A stretch of 64,000 nt of DNA from Hydrogenophaga sp. (lineage in GTDB: Bacteria > Pseudomonadota > Gammaproteobacteria > Burkholderiales > Burkholderiaceae_C). The translations under genes were made by a program, and so were the position numbers. Positions 7,263-16,393 of the stretch are shown in pieces; the stretch's first letter is position 1, and each line of letters opens with the position of its first letter. The stretch is from contig NZ_JAUSCF010000031.1 of assembly GCF_030651625.1 (NCBI RefSeq), positions 1 to 64,000 on the forward strand, given 5' to 3'. The notes under the pieces were generated by a model. It ran no database searches, was not told the DNA's origin, and worked only from the letters and a program-made list of their open reading frames with translations.

Positions 7263-10200
7263 GCGGGTTCAGGTTGCTTCATGGGTTGACCAAGGGCGCG
7301 CAGCACATCGCGCACCATCTGCACCCGGTCTTTGACCTCGGGCAGGGCGCGCTCGATGCGCAACTTCTCGTTGCCAGCCAGTTTGATGTGGCGGTTCTTC
7401 TGAATGAGTTCGATGATGCGCATCGGCTCGATCGGTGGGTTGGCCTTGAACGTGATGTTCGTCACCCCCGGCGCGGCATCGACCTTGACCACACCGTAGG
7501 GTGCGCTGAGGCAGCGCAGTCGGTGAACGTCGATCAAGGTCTGGGCCTGGGGTGGCAGTTTGCCGAAGCGATCGACGATCTCCTCCAGCAGGGCGTCGAT
7601 CTGGTCGGTGGTCCTGGCGGTGGCGAGCTTCTTGTAGAAACTCAAGCGCAGGTGCACATCGCCACAATAATCGTTGGGCAGAAGGGCGGGGGCGTGAAGG
7701 TTGATGTCGGTGGTCACCGACAGCGGCGAGAGCAGATCAGGTTCGCGGCCTGCCTTGAGCGAGCGCACCGCCTCGCTGAGCATCTCGTTGTAAAGCTGAA
7801 AGCCCACTTCGAGCATGTTGCCGCTCTGGTTCTCGCCCAGTACCTCGCCCGCGCCGCGGATCTCCAGATCGTGCATCGCCAGGTAGAAGCCGCTGCCCAG
7901 CTCCTCCATCTGCTGGATCGCATCCAGGCGTTGTGCGGCCTGCTTGGTGAGGCCCTCGATGTCGGGCACCATGAGGTAGGCATAGGCTTGGTGATGGCTG
8001 CGTCCCACGCGGCCGCGCAACTGGTGCAGTTGCGCCAGGCCGAACTTGTCGGCGCGGCTCATGACGATGGTATTGGCTGTGGGCACGTCGATGCCGGTTT
8101 CAATGATGGTTGAACACAGCAGCAGGTTGTAGCGCTGCGCCACGAAGTCGCGCATCACGCGCTCCAGCTCGCGCTCGGGCATCTGGCCGTGGGCGATGGC
8201 GATGCGCGCTTCGGGCAATATCTCTTCCAGCTTCTGCTTGCGGTTCTCGATGGTCTCAACCTCGTTGTGCAGGAAGTAGACCTGCCCGCCGCGCTTCAAT
8301 TCGCGCAGCACGGCTTCCCGGATCACGCCATTGCCTTCGTTGCGTACGAATGTTTTGATGGCAAGGCGCCGTTGGGGTGCGGTGGCGATCACGCTCAGAT
8401 CACGCAGGCCTTCGAGTGCCATGCCCAGCGTGCGCGGAATGGGCGTGGCGGTGAGGGTGAGCACATCGACCTCGGCGCGCATGGCCTTCATGGCTTCCTT
8501 GTGGCGTACACCAAATCGGTGCTCCTCGTCGATGATGAGCAGGCCCAGGTCCTTGAACTTCACCGATTCGCTGAGCAGTTTGTGCGTGCCCACCACAATG
8601 TCGACACTGCCATCGGCGAGCCCTCTGGCCGCCGCGGTGATTTCCTTCTGCGTGCGAAAGCGGCTCATCTCGGCGATCTTGACAGGCCACTTGCCGAAGC
8701 GATCCACCAGCGTCTGGTAGTGCTGTTCGGCCAGAAGGGTGGTGGGTGCCAGGAACGCCACCTGCCGTCCACCGGTGACGGCCACGAACGCAGCGCGCAG
8801 AGCCACCTCGGTCTTGCCAAAGCCCACATCGCCGCACACCAGCCGGTCCATGGGGCGCGGGCTGATCATGTCTTGAATGACCGCATGAATGGCCGCACGC
8901 TGGTCGGCGGTTTCTTCAAAACCGAAATCGGTGGCGAACACCTCGTAGTCTTGGGCCGAATAGCGGAACGCATGCCCCACGCGCGCCGCACGGCGGGCAT
9001 AGATGTTGAGCAGCTCGGCAGCGGCGTCACGGACCTGCTCGGCTGCCTTGCGCTTGGCCTTTTCCCATTGCCCACTGCCCAGGCGGTGCAGCGGCGCTTC
9101 GTCGGCGCTCACGCCCGTGTACCGGCCGATCAGTTGCAGTTGACTGACAGGCACATACAGCACGGCTTTGTCGGCGTATTCCAGGTGCAGGAACTCCATC
9201 AGGGCCGGTGAGCCGTCGGGGTTTTTCTCCCCCATGTCCATGTTCACCAGGCCGCGGTAGCGGCCGATGCCGTGGGCGTTGTGCACCACCGGATCGCCCA
9301 CGTTGAGTTCGCTCAGATCCTTGATCAGTGCGTCGACATCGCTGACCTGCTCCTGCTTCTTGCGACGCCGGGTGGTGGGGCCGGCGGCGAACAGCTCGGT
9401 CTCCGTGACAAAGTCGATGCCATCTTCCAGCCACGAAAACCCCGCCGTGAGAGCCGCAGTGGCAATGCCGATTGTTTCCTCACTGCCCTGAAATTCGGCC
9501 AGCGAGTCAAAGGCAGGCGGGCTGACCCCGCTGGCGCGCAGGAAGTCGAGCAGGCTCTCGCGGCGGCCGTCGCTCTCTGCCAGCAGCAAAACGCGGTGCG
9601 TGGTACTGCGGATATGGGCTTGCAGGCGCGCAAGCGGATCGTCTGCGCCACGCACCACGGAGAGGTCACCCAGCTTCTGGAAATGGGCGTTGTCCACCAC
9701 GTCTGCCACTTCGGCTCTGATGGCGAGTTGCGCGTGCGCGTTGGCGTGGGTATAGAACTGTTCGGCAGTGAGAAACAGCGACTCCGGGGGAAGCGCGGGG
9801 CGCTCCGGGTCGGTGCGCACGATGCGGTACCTGTCTTGCGTGTCTTTCCAGAAGCGCTGGAATGCAGGCTCCAGGTCGCCATGCAACACCACCGCAGCCG
9901 CCTCCCCGAGGTAGTCAAAGACAGTGGCCGTGTCCTCGAAAAAAAGTGGCAGGTAGTACTCGATGCCGGCGGTGGCCACACCGTTTCCCATGTCCTTGTA
10001 GATGCGGCTCTTGGTCGGATCGCCTTCGAGCAATTCGCGCCACCGGCTGCGAAAGCGCGCGCGGGCGGCATCGTCCATGGGGAATTCCCGACCTGGCAGC
10101 AGCCGCACCTCCGGTACCGGGTACAGGCTGCGCTGACTGTCGGGGTCGAAGGTTCGGATACTGTCGATTTCGTCATCGAACAAATCGACCCGGTAGGGCA

Positions 10201-10753
10201 CCAGGCTGCCCATGGGGAACAGGTCGATCAGGCCCCCGCGAACCGCGTATTCACCGGGGCTTACCACCTGGGTCACGTGCTGGTAGCCTGCCAGCGTCAG
10301 CTGGCCCTTGAGTTTGGCCTCGTCGAGTTTCTGCTTGACCTTGAACTCGAACGTGTAGCCCGCAAGAAACGCGGGTGGTGCCAGTCTGTACAGTGCAGTC
10401 GTCGCGGGCACCACCACCACGTCGGCGCCCGCGTCCTTGGCATTGCCGTTGGAGCGGTTGTGGATGCGCCAGAGCGTGGCCAGCCGTTCTGAAATCAGGT
10501 CCTGATGGGGTGAGAACGTGTCGTAGGGCAGGGTCTCCCAGTCTGGGAACAGGGCAATGCGGAGCTCAGGTGCAAAAAACGCCATTTCCTCGATGAGGCG
10601 CTGCGCATCGGTTGCATCGGCCGTGACGATGGCGGTGGGTCGCCCGGCGGCCAGCTCGCGTCGCGCCAGTTGAGCCAGCAGCATGGCATCGGCCGATCCA
10701 CTGGGGCGGGGCAGGGTAAAGCGTTTGCCGGGAGAGAGTTTGGGCAGTTGCAT
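7259..10753 (-). CDS. mfd: Transcription-repair coupling factor Mfd
   Basis: A 1164-residue ATP-dependent translocase that removes stalled RNA polymerase at DNA lesions and recruits UvrA. From N to C terminus it shows the UvrB-like region (LFPDWETLPYDTFSPHQDLISERL), the polymerase-interaction domain (VGDPVVHNAHGIGRYRGL, near 486), RecG-like helicase motifs with Walker A GDVGFGKTE (near 641), DEEHRFG (near 740), TATPIPRTL and RGRVGRSHHQAYAYL, and a C-terminal regulatory domain. The start is ATG MQLPKLSPGKRF; further upstream the frame only overlaps ispD on the other strand. It is divergent from ispD and shares the ATGA junction with serB. Confidence 0.95.
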   Translation of the reverse strand: MQLPKLSPGKRFTLPRPSGSADAMLLAQLARRELAAGRPTAIVTADATDAQRLIEEMAFFAPELRIALFPDWETLPYDTFSPHQDLISERLATLWRIHNRSNGNAKDAGADVVVVPATTALYRLAPPAFLAGYTFEFKVKQKLDEAKLKGQLTLAGYQHVTQVVSPGEYAVRGGLIDLFPMGSLVPYRVDLFDDEIDSIRTFDPDSQRSLYPVPEVRLLPGREFPMDDAARARFRSRWRELLEGDPTKSRIYKDMGNGVATAGIEYYLPLFFEDTATVFDYLGEAAAVVLHGDLEPAFQRFWKDTQDRYRIVRTDPERPALPPESLFLTAEQFYTHANAHAQLAIRAEVADVVDNAHFQKLGDLSVVRGADDPLARLQAHIRSTTHRVLLLAESDGRRESLLDFLRASGVSPPAFDSLAEFQGSEETIGIATAALTAGFSWLEDGIDFVTETELFAAGPTTRRRKKQEQVSDVDALIKDLSELNVGDPVVHNAHGIGRYRGLVNMDMGEKNPDGSPALMEFLHLEYADKAVLYVPVSQLQLIGRYTGVSADEAPLHRLGSGQWEKAKRKAAEQVRDAAAELLNIYARRAARVGHAFRYSAQDYEVFATDFGFEETADQRAAIHAVIQDMISPRPMDRLVCGDVGFGKTEVALRAAFVAVTGGRQVAFLAPTTLLAEQHYQTLVDRFGKWPVKIAEMSRFRTQKEITAAARGLADGSVDIVVGTHKLLSESVKFKDLGLLIIDEEHRFGVRHKEAMKAMRAEVDVLTLTATPIPRTLGMALEGLRDLSVIATAPQRRLAIKTFVRNEGNGVIREAVLRELKRGGQVYFLHNEVETIENRKQKLEEILPEARIAIAHGQMPERELERVMRDFVAQRYNLLLCSTIIETGIDVPTANTIVMSRADKFGLAQLHQLRGRVGRSHHQAYAYLMVPDIEGLTKQAAQRLDAIQQMEELGSGFYLAMHDLEIRGAGEVLGENQSGNMLEVGFQLYNEMLSEAVRSLKAGREPDLLSPLSVTTDINLHAPALLPNDYCGDVHLRLSFYKKLATARTTDQIDALLEEIVDRFGKLPPQAQTLIDVHRLRCLSAPYGVVKVDAAPGVTNITFKANPPIEPMRIIELIQKNRHIKLAGNEKLRIERALPEVKDRVQMVRDVLRALGQPMKQPEPA

Positions 10754-10862
10754 GAGAGCGGTTTCGGATCGGATTCGGGGCCACACTTGACCAGCCATGA
10801 CAAACACCCCCGGCCCGACAGGGAAGGGGGTGCACAGACTGATTCTAGAATGCGGCAGCCTT

Positions 10863-11600
10863 ATGTCAGAACGCCCTGAACAAATCACCCCATTCGACGC
10901 CATCCGGTCTGACCTGCGATGCCACCTGCTTTTGCCTTGCGCGGGCTTGGGGTCGCGGGCCGGCATTGCGCAGCCCAAGCAATACCAGCCGCTGGCTGGC
11001 CAGCCCATGGTATTGCACACGCTCGCTGCTTTCGAAAAGATCGATCGTCTGCATATCCGTTTGCTGGTCGTGGCACCGGGAGACACCACATTTGGGGCAA
11101 TGCCCCCTGCAGGTGTGACGGTGGCCAGTTGTGGCGGCTCCAGCCGAGCACACAGCGTGTTCAACGGGCTGGAGGTGTTGCATCAGATGGGTGCCGCGCC
11201 CATGGATTGGGTGCTTGTGCACGATGCGGCACGCTGCCTGGTGGAGCCGGCTCAGGTGAATGCACTGATGGATGCGTGCTGGGAGGATGCTGTTGGCGGC
11301 CTGTTGGCCTTGCCGCTGGCCGACACCCTGAAAGCTGGCACCGATGGTCGCGTGGCTGCCACGGTCGACCGCTCTGGGAAATGGCTGGCTCAAACGCCGC
11401 AGATGTTCCGCCTGGGCGCATTGCGTTTGGCCATGGAACTTCATCTGGACCGGAATTTTTCAGGCGTCACGGATGAATCCAGCGCCATGGAAATGGCCGG
11501 GCACAGGCCGCTGCTGGTTCGGGGAAGCGCGCAGAATTTCAAGGTGACCTACCCGGAAGACTTTTCGCTTGCTGAGGCCGTACTGAGGAGCCGCACATGA
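10863..11600 (+). CDS. ispD: 2-C-methyl-D-erythritol 4-phosphate cytidylyltransferase IspD
   Basis: A 245-residue enzyme of the MEP isoprenoid pathway that joins CTP to methylerythritol 4-phosphate. The nucleotide-binding loop reads [12 protein letters not shown] followed by [26 protein letters not shown] carries the conserved aspartate, and later landmarks are [24 protein letters not shown] and [13 protein letters not shown]. The start chosen is ATG MSERPEQ; a longer frame from 10797 adds residues unlike the family. It overlaps ispF by four bases (ATGA), so the two consecutive-pathway genes are coupled. Confidence 0.95.
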   Translation: MSERPEQITPFDAIRSDLRCHLLLPCAGLGSRAGIAQPKQYQPLAGQPMVLHTLAAFEKIDRLHIRLLVVAPGDTTFGAMPPAGVTVASCGGSSRAHSVFNGLEVLHQMGAAPMDWVLVHDAARCLVEPAQVNALMDACWEDAVGGLLALPLADTLKAGTDGRVAATVDRSGKWLAQTPQMFRLGALRLAMELHLDRNFSGVTDESSAMEMAGHRPLLVRGSAQNFKVTYPEDFSLAEAVLRSRT

Positions 11601-12088
11601 CATCGTCCATTCCTGCAATGCGTGTCGGCGAGGGCTGGGATGTCCATGCCCTGGTGCCCGGTCGCCCGCTCATCATCGGTGGCGTGCACATCCCGCACCC
11701 CATGGGTTTGCTGGGGCATTCCGATGCCGACGTGTTGTTGCATGCAATCGCCGATGCGCTCCTCGGTGCCGCCGCGCTGGGCGACATCGGCCGGCATTTT
11801 CCCGACACCGATGAGCGTTTCAGGGGCGCCGACTCCAGCACCTTGCTGCTCGAGGTCGCCCGGCGAGTGCGTGCTGAAGGCTTCGAAATTGGAAACATCG
11901 ACAGCACGGTGATTGCGCAGGCGCCGAAGCTGGCGACCCATATTCCCGCAATGCAGCATGGCATCGCGGCCACGCTGGGGCTGCTCCCATCGCAGGTCAA
12001 TGTCAAGGCCAAGACGGCTGAAAAGCTGGGACCTGTGGGACAGGGGCTGTCCATGGAAGCCCGCGCCGTGGCCTTGTTGTTTCGCTAG
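11597..12088 (+). CDS. ispF: 2-C-methyl-D-erythritol 2,4-cyclodiphosphate synthase IspF
   Basis: A 163-residue enzyme that cyclises CDP-methylerythritol 2-phosphate, the MEP step after IspE. The metal-binding motif is GEGWDVHAL (Asp and His), followed by the conserved [20 protein letters not shown] and [11 protein letters not shown], with [14 protein letters not shown] near the C-terminus. The family is a homotrimer with the active site at subunit interfaces. It normally starts with RxGxGxDxH; here the arginine and the first glycine are preceded by about eight extra residues. It follows ispD directly, and ends convergent with envZ. Confidence 0.96.
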   Translation: MTSSIPAMRVGEGWDVHALVPGRPLIIGGVHIPHPMGLLGHSDADVLLHAIADALLGAAALGDIGRHFPDTDERFRGADSSTLLLEVARRVRAEGFEIGNIDSTVIAQAPKLATHIPAMQHGIAATLGLLPSQVNVKAKTAEKLGPVGQGLSMEARAVALLFR

Positions 12089-12121
12089 CTTCGGCCCTCG
12101 CAGTGTGAGGCGAGGCTGGCT

Positions 12122-13525
12122 TCAGTTCACGGCTCTGGGCAGTTTGATGTGCGCCGCCAGACCGCCGGTGCTGCTGTTGGCCAGTGCGAAACGTCCACCC
12201 ATCCGGGCAATGGCCCGCTCCACAATTGCAAGACCCAGTCCAGTTCCGGTGGCCGACGATCGAGACACGTCTCCCCGGAAGAAGGGTTGGGTGAGTTGCT
12301 CCAGCATTTCAGGGCTCACTCCGCTGCCATGGTCGCGCAGCTTGATGAGAATCGCGTCGTCCTTTGCCTTGGCTGCAATTTCCACCGTGGCGATATCCGT
12401 CTTGACGTTCTTTCCGTAGCGCTGGGCGTTTTCCAACAGATTGGCAAACACCCTCTGCAACTCGACGGCATCACCCATCACCAGCGTGTCGGGCGGAATG
12501 TTCGTGAGGACCCGAATCGATGGGTCGTTGCCGAGCGCGTAAACGGCCGAGTCGACAACCTGATTCAGATTGATGCGCTCCGGCGTGAGGTGGTCTGGTC
12601 GTGCGTAGTCCAGGAATTTGTCAATGATGGCGTTGACTTGTTCGATGTCGGCGGCCATGTGCTCTCTGGCTTGCAGATCGGCCACACTCATCTCGGTTTC
12701 CAGTCGCAGCCTGGACAGCGGCGTACGCAGATCGTGGGAGATGCCAGCCAGCATCAGAGCACGGTCCTGTTCGATTTTGCTGAGCCTCTGGGCCATGCGG
12801 TTGAAACCGATGTTGACCTCCCGTATTTCACTGGTCGCCACCGCCTCGCTGAGGTGGCTGGCTTGAAAGTCCCCTTCTTTCAACCGGCTGGCGGCGAAAG
12901 AAAGCTTCTTGAGCGGTCGGTTGATCAGACCTGCGATGAGCGCTGCTCCCGCAAGCGACAAAATGGCTGCGGTCGCCAACCAGATCAGCCAGGTTGTTCC
13001 TGCCACCAGGCCAATCCGCGACGGATCGGTCAACAGCCAATAGGGATCCTCTTCGATCGTGAAGCCGATCCAGAGACCGGGTGTCGAATTGACTTCGCGC
13101 GCCACCAGTGTGTCGGGCCCGAGCCGGGCGCTCAGCCGTTCGCTCACGCGGCGGCTGAGCGAATCTGTGTTGTAGAGCCGGTAGGTATCGGTGGGTTCGC
13201 GCGGGGCAATCCGCACACCCTCTTCATCGGCCAGTGTCTTGACGAGGGAAACCCGGGCGATGGAGTCAGAGTGCACCAGTGCCGCTCGGGTGAGGTTGAC
13301 CAGCGAAGCCAGCTGTTGTGCGCTTTGCAGTGCCCGGGGTTCAAACTCCAGCGCACGGAAAGTTTGCAGCCACGCGATGATGCAGCCCAGCAGCAAGGCG
13401 GCCAGCAGGATGAAGGTACGCCAGAACAGGCTGAACTCCCTGGGTGGGCGACCCTCCAGTGGCGCTGGTGCTGTCTCCAGGGAGGCTGGCTGCGTCTCGA
13501 ACAGGACGCGCGACTCCTCGGACAT
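12122..13525 (-). CDS. envZ: EnvZ-type sensor histidine kinase
   Basis: A 467-residue inner-membrane kinase with TM1 at about 36-55, a periplasmic region, TM2 at about 172-199, a HAMP segment to about 252, and the H-box AGISHDLRTPLSRLRLE with His264 as phosphorylation site. The N-box (NLLENAQRYG), the glycine box DHGSGVSP and GTGLGLAIVERA complete the ATPase domain. EnvZ kinases respond to osmotic or envelope conditions and phosphorylate OmpR. The ATG overlaps the ompR stop by one base (TGATG). The assignment to EnvZ rests on the H-box type and the OmpR partner; the actual stimulus cannot be read from sequence. Confidence 0.9.
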   Translation of the reverse strand: MSEESRVLFETQPASLETAPAPLEGRPPREFSLFWRTFILLAALLLGCIIAWLQTFRALEFEPRALQSAQQLASLVNLTRAALVHSDSIARVSLVKTLADEEGVRIAPREPTDTYRLYNTDSLSRRVSERLSARLGPDTLVAREVNSTPGLWIGFTIEEDPYWLLTDPSRIGLVAGTTWLIWLATAAILSLAGAALIAGLINRPLKKLSFAASRLKEGDFQASHLSEAVATSEIREVNIGFNRMAQRLSKIEQDRALMLAGISHDLRTPLSRLRLETEMSVADLQAREHMAADIEQVNAIIDKFLDYARPDHLTPERINLNQVVDSAVYALGNDPSIRVLTNIPPDTLVMGDAVELQRVFANLLENAQRYGKNVKTDIATVEIAAKAKDDAILIKLRDHGSGVSPEMLEQLTQPFFRGDVSRSSATGTGLGLAIVERAIARMGGRFALANSSTGGLAAHIKLPRAVN

Positions 13526-14256
13526 CAGGAGGTGCCATCCGGTACGAACACGTAGCCCACCCCCCAGACAGTCTGCAGATAGCGTGGTGAAGCGGCATCC
13601 TCTTCAATCAGCTTGCGCAGGCGCGACACCTGAACGTCGAGGCTGCGATCGAATGGTTCAAACTCGCGGCCACGAGCCAGTTGTGCAAGCTTTTCCCTGG
13701 ACAGGGGCTGGCGAGGGTGGCGTACCAGTGCCTTGAGCATGGCGAACTCGCCCGTGGTCAAGGGCAGGTCGGCGCCGTCCTTGCGCAGCGTGCGCAGGCT
13801 CAGATCGAATTCAAAAGGACCAAAATTGACGACCTCCATATCCTGCGATGGGGCACCAGGCACTTCAGCGGGCGGACGGCGGCGCAACACGGCATGGACC
13901 CTGGCGAGCAGCTCGCGCGGGTTGAAAGGCTTGCCCAGGTAGTCGTCGGCACCCACTTCGAGCCCGACGATGCGATCCACGTCTTCGCTCTTGGCGGTCA
14001 GCATGATGATGGGCGTGCGGTCACCATTGGCGCGCAGGCGCCGGCAGATGGAAAGACCGTCTTCGCCGGGCATCATGAGGTCAAGAACGATGATGTCGAC
14101 CGAGTCACGCTGGAGAACGCGATTCAGGGCCTTTCCGTCTTCTGCCAACATGACCTCAAAACCCTCCTGCATCAGATAGCGGCGCAGCAGGTCGCGAATG
14201 CGAACGTCATCGTCAACGATCAGAACCTTGTTGGGGCGGGTGCTGGTTTGTGGCAT
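13525..14256 (-). CDS. ompR: OmpR-family response regulator
   Basis: A 243-residue DNA-binding response regulator. The receiver domain (about 10-125) has the acidic pocket DDD (15-17), the phospho-acceptor Asp59 in VLDLMMPGEDG, a conserved threonine in MLTAKSED and lysine in GKPFNPREL. The winged-helix domain at about 145-240 ends with DVQVSRLRKLIEEDAASPRY and LQTVWGVGYVFVP, typical of OmpR. The start is ATG MPQTSTRP with a strong AAGGAAG site seven to eight bases upstream; more upstream starts are not supported. It is the first gene of the ompR-envZ operon and is divergent from a small exported protein gene. Confidence 0.94.
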   Translation of the reverse strand: MPQTSTRPNKVLIVDDDVRIRDLLRRYLMQEGFEVMLAEDGKALNRVLQRDSVDIIVLDLMMPGEDGLSICRRLRANGDRTPIIMLTAKSEDVDRIVGLEVGADDYLGKPFNPRELLARVHAVLRRRPPAEVPGAPSQDMEVVNFGPFEFDLSLRTLRKDGADLPLTTGEFAMLKALVRHPRQPLSREKLAQLARGREFEPFDRSLDVQVSRLRKLIEEDAASPRYLQTVWGVGYVFVPDGTS

Positions 14257-14426
14257 ATGAACAACTTCCTTTAAATGTAACAAACGCGATTGTGGCAGCG
14301 CCAAGTGCTTGTCAGCACACGTTTTTTGTTTTCCTGACACGCTGTTACAGATGTTGCCTGAGCGGGTATGGAGCACCTGTGGGTGCGCGTCAGACAATGG
14401 CGCCCATGACCACTCTTGGAATCACC

Positions 14427-14717
14427 ATGAAGCCGTTTGACAGGCGAGGCATTTGTTTGTTGCTGCTTGGTCCTGCCTGTGCCCTTGCATCTGATCTTCG
14501 TCCCGTTGCCGTACCCGCGGAGAGTGCCATGCGGGTGGTACCCATTTCGATGATGGAACCCGAAACGCGGACAACCGTGCGTCTGCGTGAAAGTTTGCGC
14601 CAGCCAAACGAAGACGAGATGGAGGCCAACAAGCCCTACCGCCTTTCGGCAGAAGAACGACTTCGTTTGAGAGAACAATTGCGCGGCGATCACAGTCCCG
14701 CCAAAACTTCAAAGTGA
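14427..14717 (+). CDS. Small exported protein of unknown function
   Basis: A 96-residue protein, not recognised. The first ~22 residues (KPFDRRGICLLLLGPACALA) form a signal peptide ending in a plausible ALA-S cleavage site, so the product is probably periplasmic. The mature part is short, charged and rich in Arg and Glu (YRLSAEERLRLREQL) without cysteines or a known motif. Two other in-frame ATGs lie 10 and 7 codons upstream; the one chosen begins the signal peptide. The gene is four bases from the SIMPL-domain gene, so the two probably form an exported-protein pair. Confidence 0.6.
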   Translation: MKPFDRRGICLLLLGPACALASDLRPVAVPAESAMRVVPISMMEPETRTTVRLRESLRQPNEDEMEANKPYRLSAEERLRLREQLRGDHSPAKTSK

Positions 14718-14720
14718 CAG

Positions 14721-15470
14721 ATGACTGAAAAGTACCGGGTTTCCCGCCTCTCGCACGCATTCGGACGGGTTCTGCCCGTCGTGGCTCTTTCTGTTGGCAT
14801 GCTGTCGGGCCAAGCCTTTGCTCAAACCTCCCAGACCACGCCTCAGCCGTCGAATGTGGTCAGCCTTTCAGCAATGGGAGAAGCCGATGTGCCGCAGGAC
14901 CTGCTCACGCTGAGCCTTCGCACCACGAAAGAAGGGTCCACCGCGGCATCGGTTCAAGGCGAGCTCAAGGCGGACATGGACAGAGCCTTGTCTCTGGCCA
15001 GGGCTCACGAGAAAAAAGGCCTCATGGATGTGCGAACGGGCCAGTTCAGCCTGTATCCCCGTTATGGCAAAGAAGGCAAGATTGCCGGGTGGCAGGGTAC
15101 GGCCGAATTGGTGTTGGAAGGCACAGATTTCGCTCTTGTCAGTGGCACCGCAGGAAAGCTCGATTCCTTGACAATGTCAAGCGCCGCCTTCAGCTTGTCG
15201 AGGCCGGCACGGCAGCGCCTGGAGAAGGAGGTGGAAGCCATTGCCATCGATCGATTCCGGTCTCGCGCCAGCGATGTCGCCAAGGGCTTCGGTTTTGCAA
15301 GCTACGAGCTCAGAGAGGTGTCGGTCAGTCCCGTCGACGAAGGTGGCATGCCGGTGAATCCCCGCATGATGGCCATGGAAGCAAAAAGCATGTCGGACGC
15401 CTCAATCCCGGTTGCTGCGGGAAGCAGTACCGTCAGGGTGACCGTGGTGGGCTCGATCCAGCTGCGCTGA
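14721..15470 (+). CDS. Periplasmic SIMPL domain (DUF541) protein
   Basis: A 249-residue exported protein with a signal peptide at about 1-34 (VLPVVALSVGMLSGQAFA) and a SIMPL/DUF541 domain: VVSLSAMGEADVPQDLLTLSLRT, then VRTGQFSLYPRY, WQGTAELVLEG and the late VTVVGSIQL. The family includes E. coli YggE, linked to oxidative-stress protection, and the BP26 antigen; no enzymatic activity is established for it. The start is ATG MTEKYRVS, four bases after the preceding exported-protein gene. It ends convergent with 3-hydroxybutyrate dehydrogenase across a GC-rich 73-base gap. Confidence 0.85.
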   Translation: MTEKYRVSRLSHAFGRVLPVVALSVGMLSGQAFAQTSQTTPQPSNVVSLSAMGEADVPQDLLTLSLRTTKEGSTAASVQGELKADMDRALSLARAHEKKGLMDVRTGQFSLYPRYGKEGKIAGWQGTAELVLEGTDFALVSGTAGKLDSLTMSSAAFSLSRPARQRLEKEVEAIAIDRFRSRASDVAKGFGFASYELREVSVSPVDEGGMPVNPRMMAMEAKSMSDASIPVAAGSSTVRVTVVGSIQLR

Positions 15471-15543
15471 GGCAGCCCCCTGGCGGGGCCGCCCTGAATC
15501 GGCTCTGTCGCCACATCCTGGATAGTTCAGTTGGCGCAGGGGC

Positions 15544-16314
15544 TTATTGCGCCACCCATCCCCCGTCCATGTTCCATGCCACGCCTCGGATGTTGTTGCC
15601 TGCAGGCGAGCAGAAAAACACCGCCAGAGCGCCCAGTTCTTCCGGGGTGGTGAATTGCTTGGACGGCTCTTTTTCGCCGAGCAGTAGCCTGGTCGCATCT
15701 TCGTTGCTGATGCCAAGTGACGTCGCTTTGGCATCCACCTGCTTTTGGACCAGGGGTGTGAGCACCCATCCAGGGCATATTGCATTGCAGGTCACACCCG
15801 TCGGTGCCGTTTCGAGTGCCGTGACCTTGGTCAGTCCCACAACCCCGTGCTTGGCTGCCACGTAGGCCGATTTTTCAGCCGACCCCACCAGGCCGTGCAC
15901 GGAGGCCACGTTGATCACGCGGCCCCAGTTGGCTGCGCGCATGGCGGGGAGCGCCAGACGTGTGGCATGGAAGGCACTGGAGAGGTTGATCGCAAGAATG
16001 GCGTCCCACTTCTCAACTGGAAAGTCCTCCACCTTGGCCACATGCTGGATGCCGGCGTTGTTCACGAGGATGTCCACCTGGCCGAACCGCTCGGCAGCAA
16101 AAGCCATCATGGCCTCAATCTCTCCGGGCTTGCTCATGTCTGCGCCGTGGTACTCGACCTTGACGCCCAGGGCAGCAATCTCGGCTTTTGGGCCTTCAAC
16201 GTCCCCGAATCCGTTCAGGACGATGTTGGCACCTTGTTGTGCCAACGCTTTGGCGATGCCCAGGCCGATGCCGCTGGTAGACCCGGTAATGAGAGCGGTT
16301 CTGTTCGAAAGCAT
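15544..16314 (-). CDS. hbdH: 3-hydroxybutyrate dehydrogenase
   Basis: A 256-residue short-chain dehydrogenase that oxidises D-3-hydroxybutyrate to acetoacetate with NAD, part of PHB use. The cofactor loop is TGSTSGIG (10-17), NNAG lies at 85-88, and the catalytic set is Ser138, Tyr151 and Lys155 in SAYVAAKHG. The stretch ICPGWVLTPLVQKQV and the C-terminal WNMDGGWVAQ are typical of BdhA/HbdH, separating it from acetoacetyl-CoA reductase. The ATG at MLSNRTAL has a GGAG site upstream; a TTG six codons earlier is less likely. It is divergent from a hydrolase gene, and phaR further along also belongs to PHB metabolism. Confidence 0.9.
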   Translation of the reverse strand: MLSNRTALITGSTSGIGLGIAKALAQQGANIVLNGFGDVEGPKAEIAALGVKVEYHGADMSKPGEIEAMMAFAAERFGQVDILVNNAGIQHVAKVEDFPVEKWDAILAINLSSAFHATRLALPAMRAANWGRVINVASVHGLVGSAEKSAYVAAKHGVVGLTKVTALETAPTGVTCNAICPGWVLTPLVQKQVDAKATSLGISNEDATRLLLGEKEPSKQFTTPEELGALAVFFCSPAGNNIRGVAWNMDGGWVAQ

Positions 16315-16393
16315 GTGCGAACTCCAGTTCAATTACGATAGGTTGAAAGACACTCGATTCATTATCGTGGACGCTCGATACGACGACTTCACC

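Noticed and set aside
7238..10492. Long plus-strand open frames opposite mfd
   Set aside because: Antisense to mfd, low-complexity translations without motifs.
15911..16393. N-terminal extension of the alpha/beta hydrolase frame
   Set aside because: The extension is antisense to hbdH and has no hydrolase similarity; the ATG at 16394 fits the fold.
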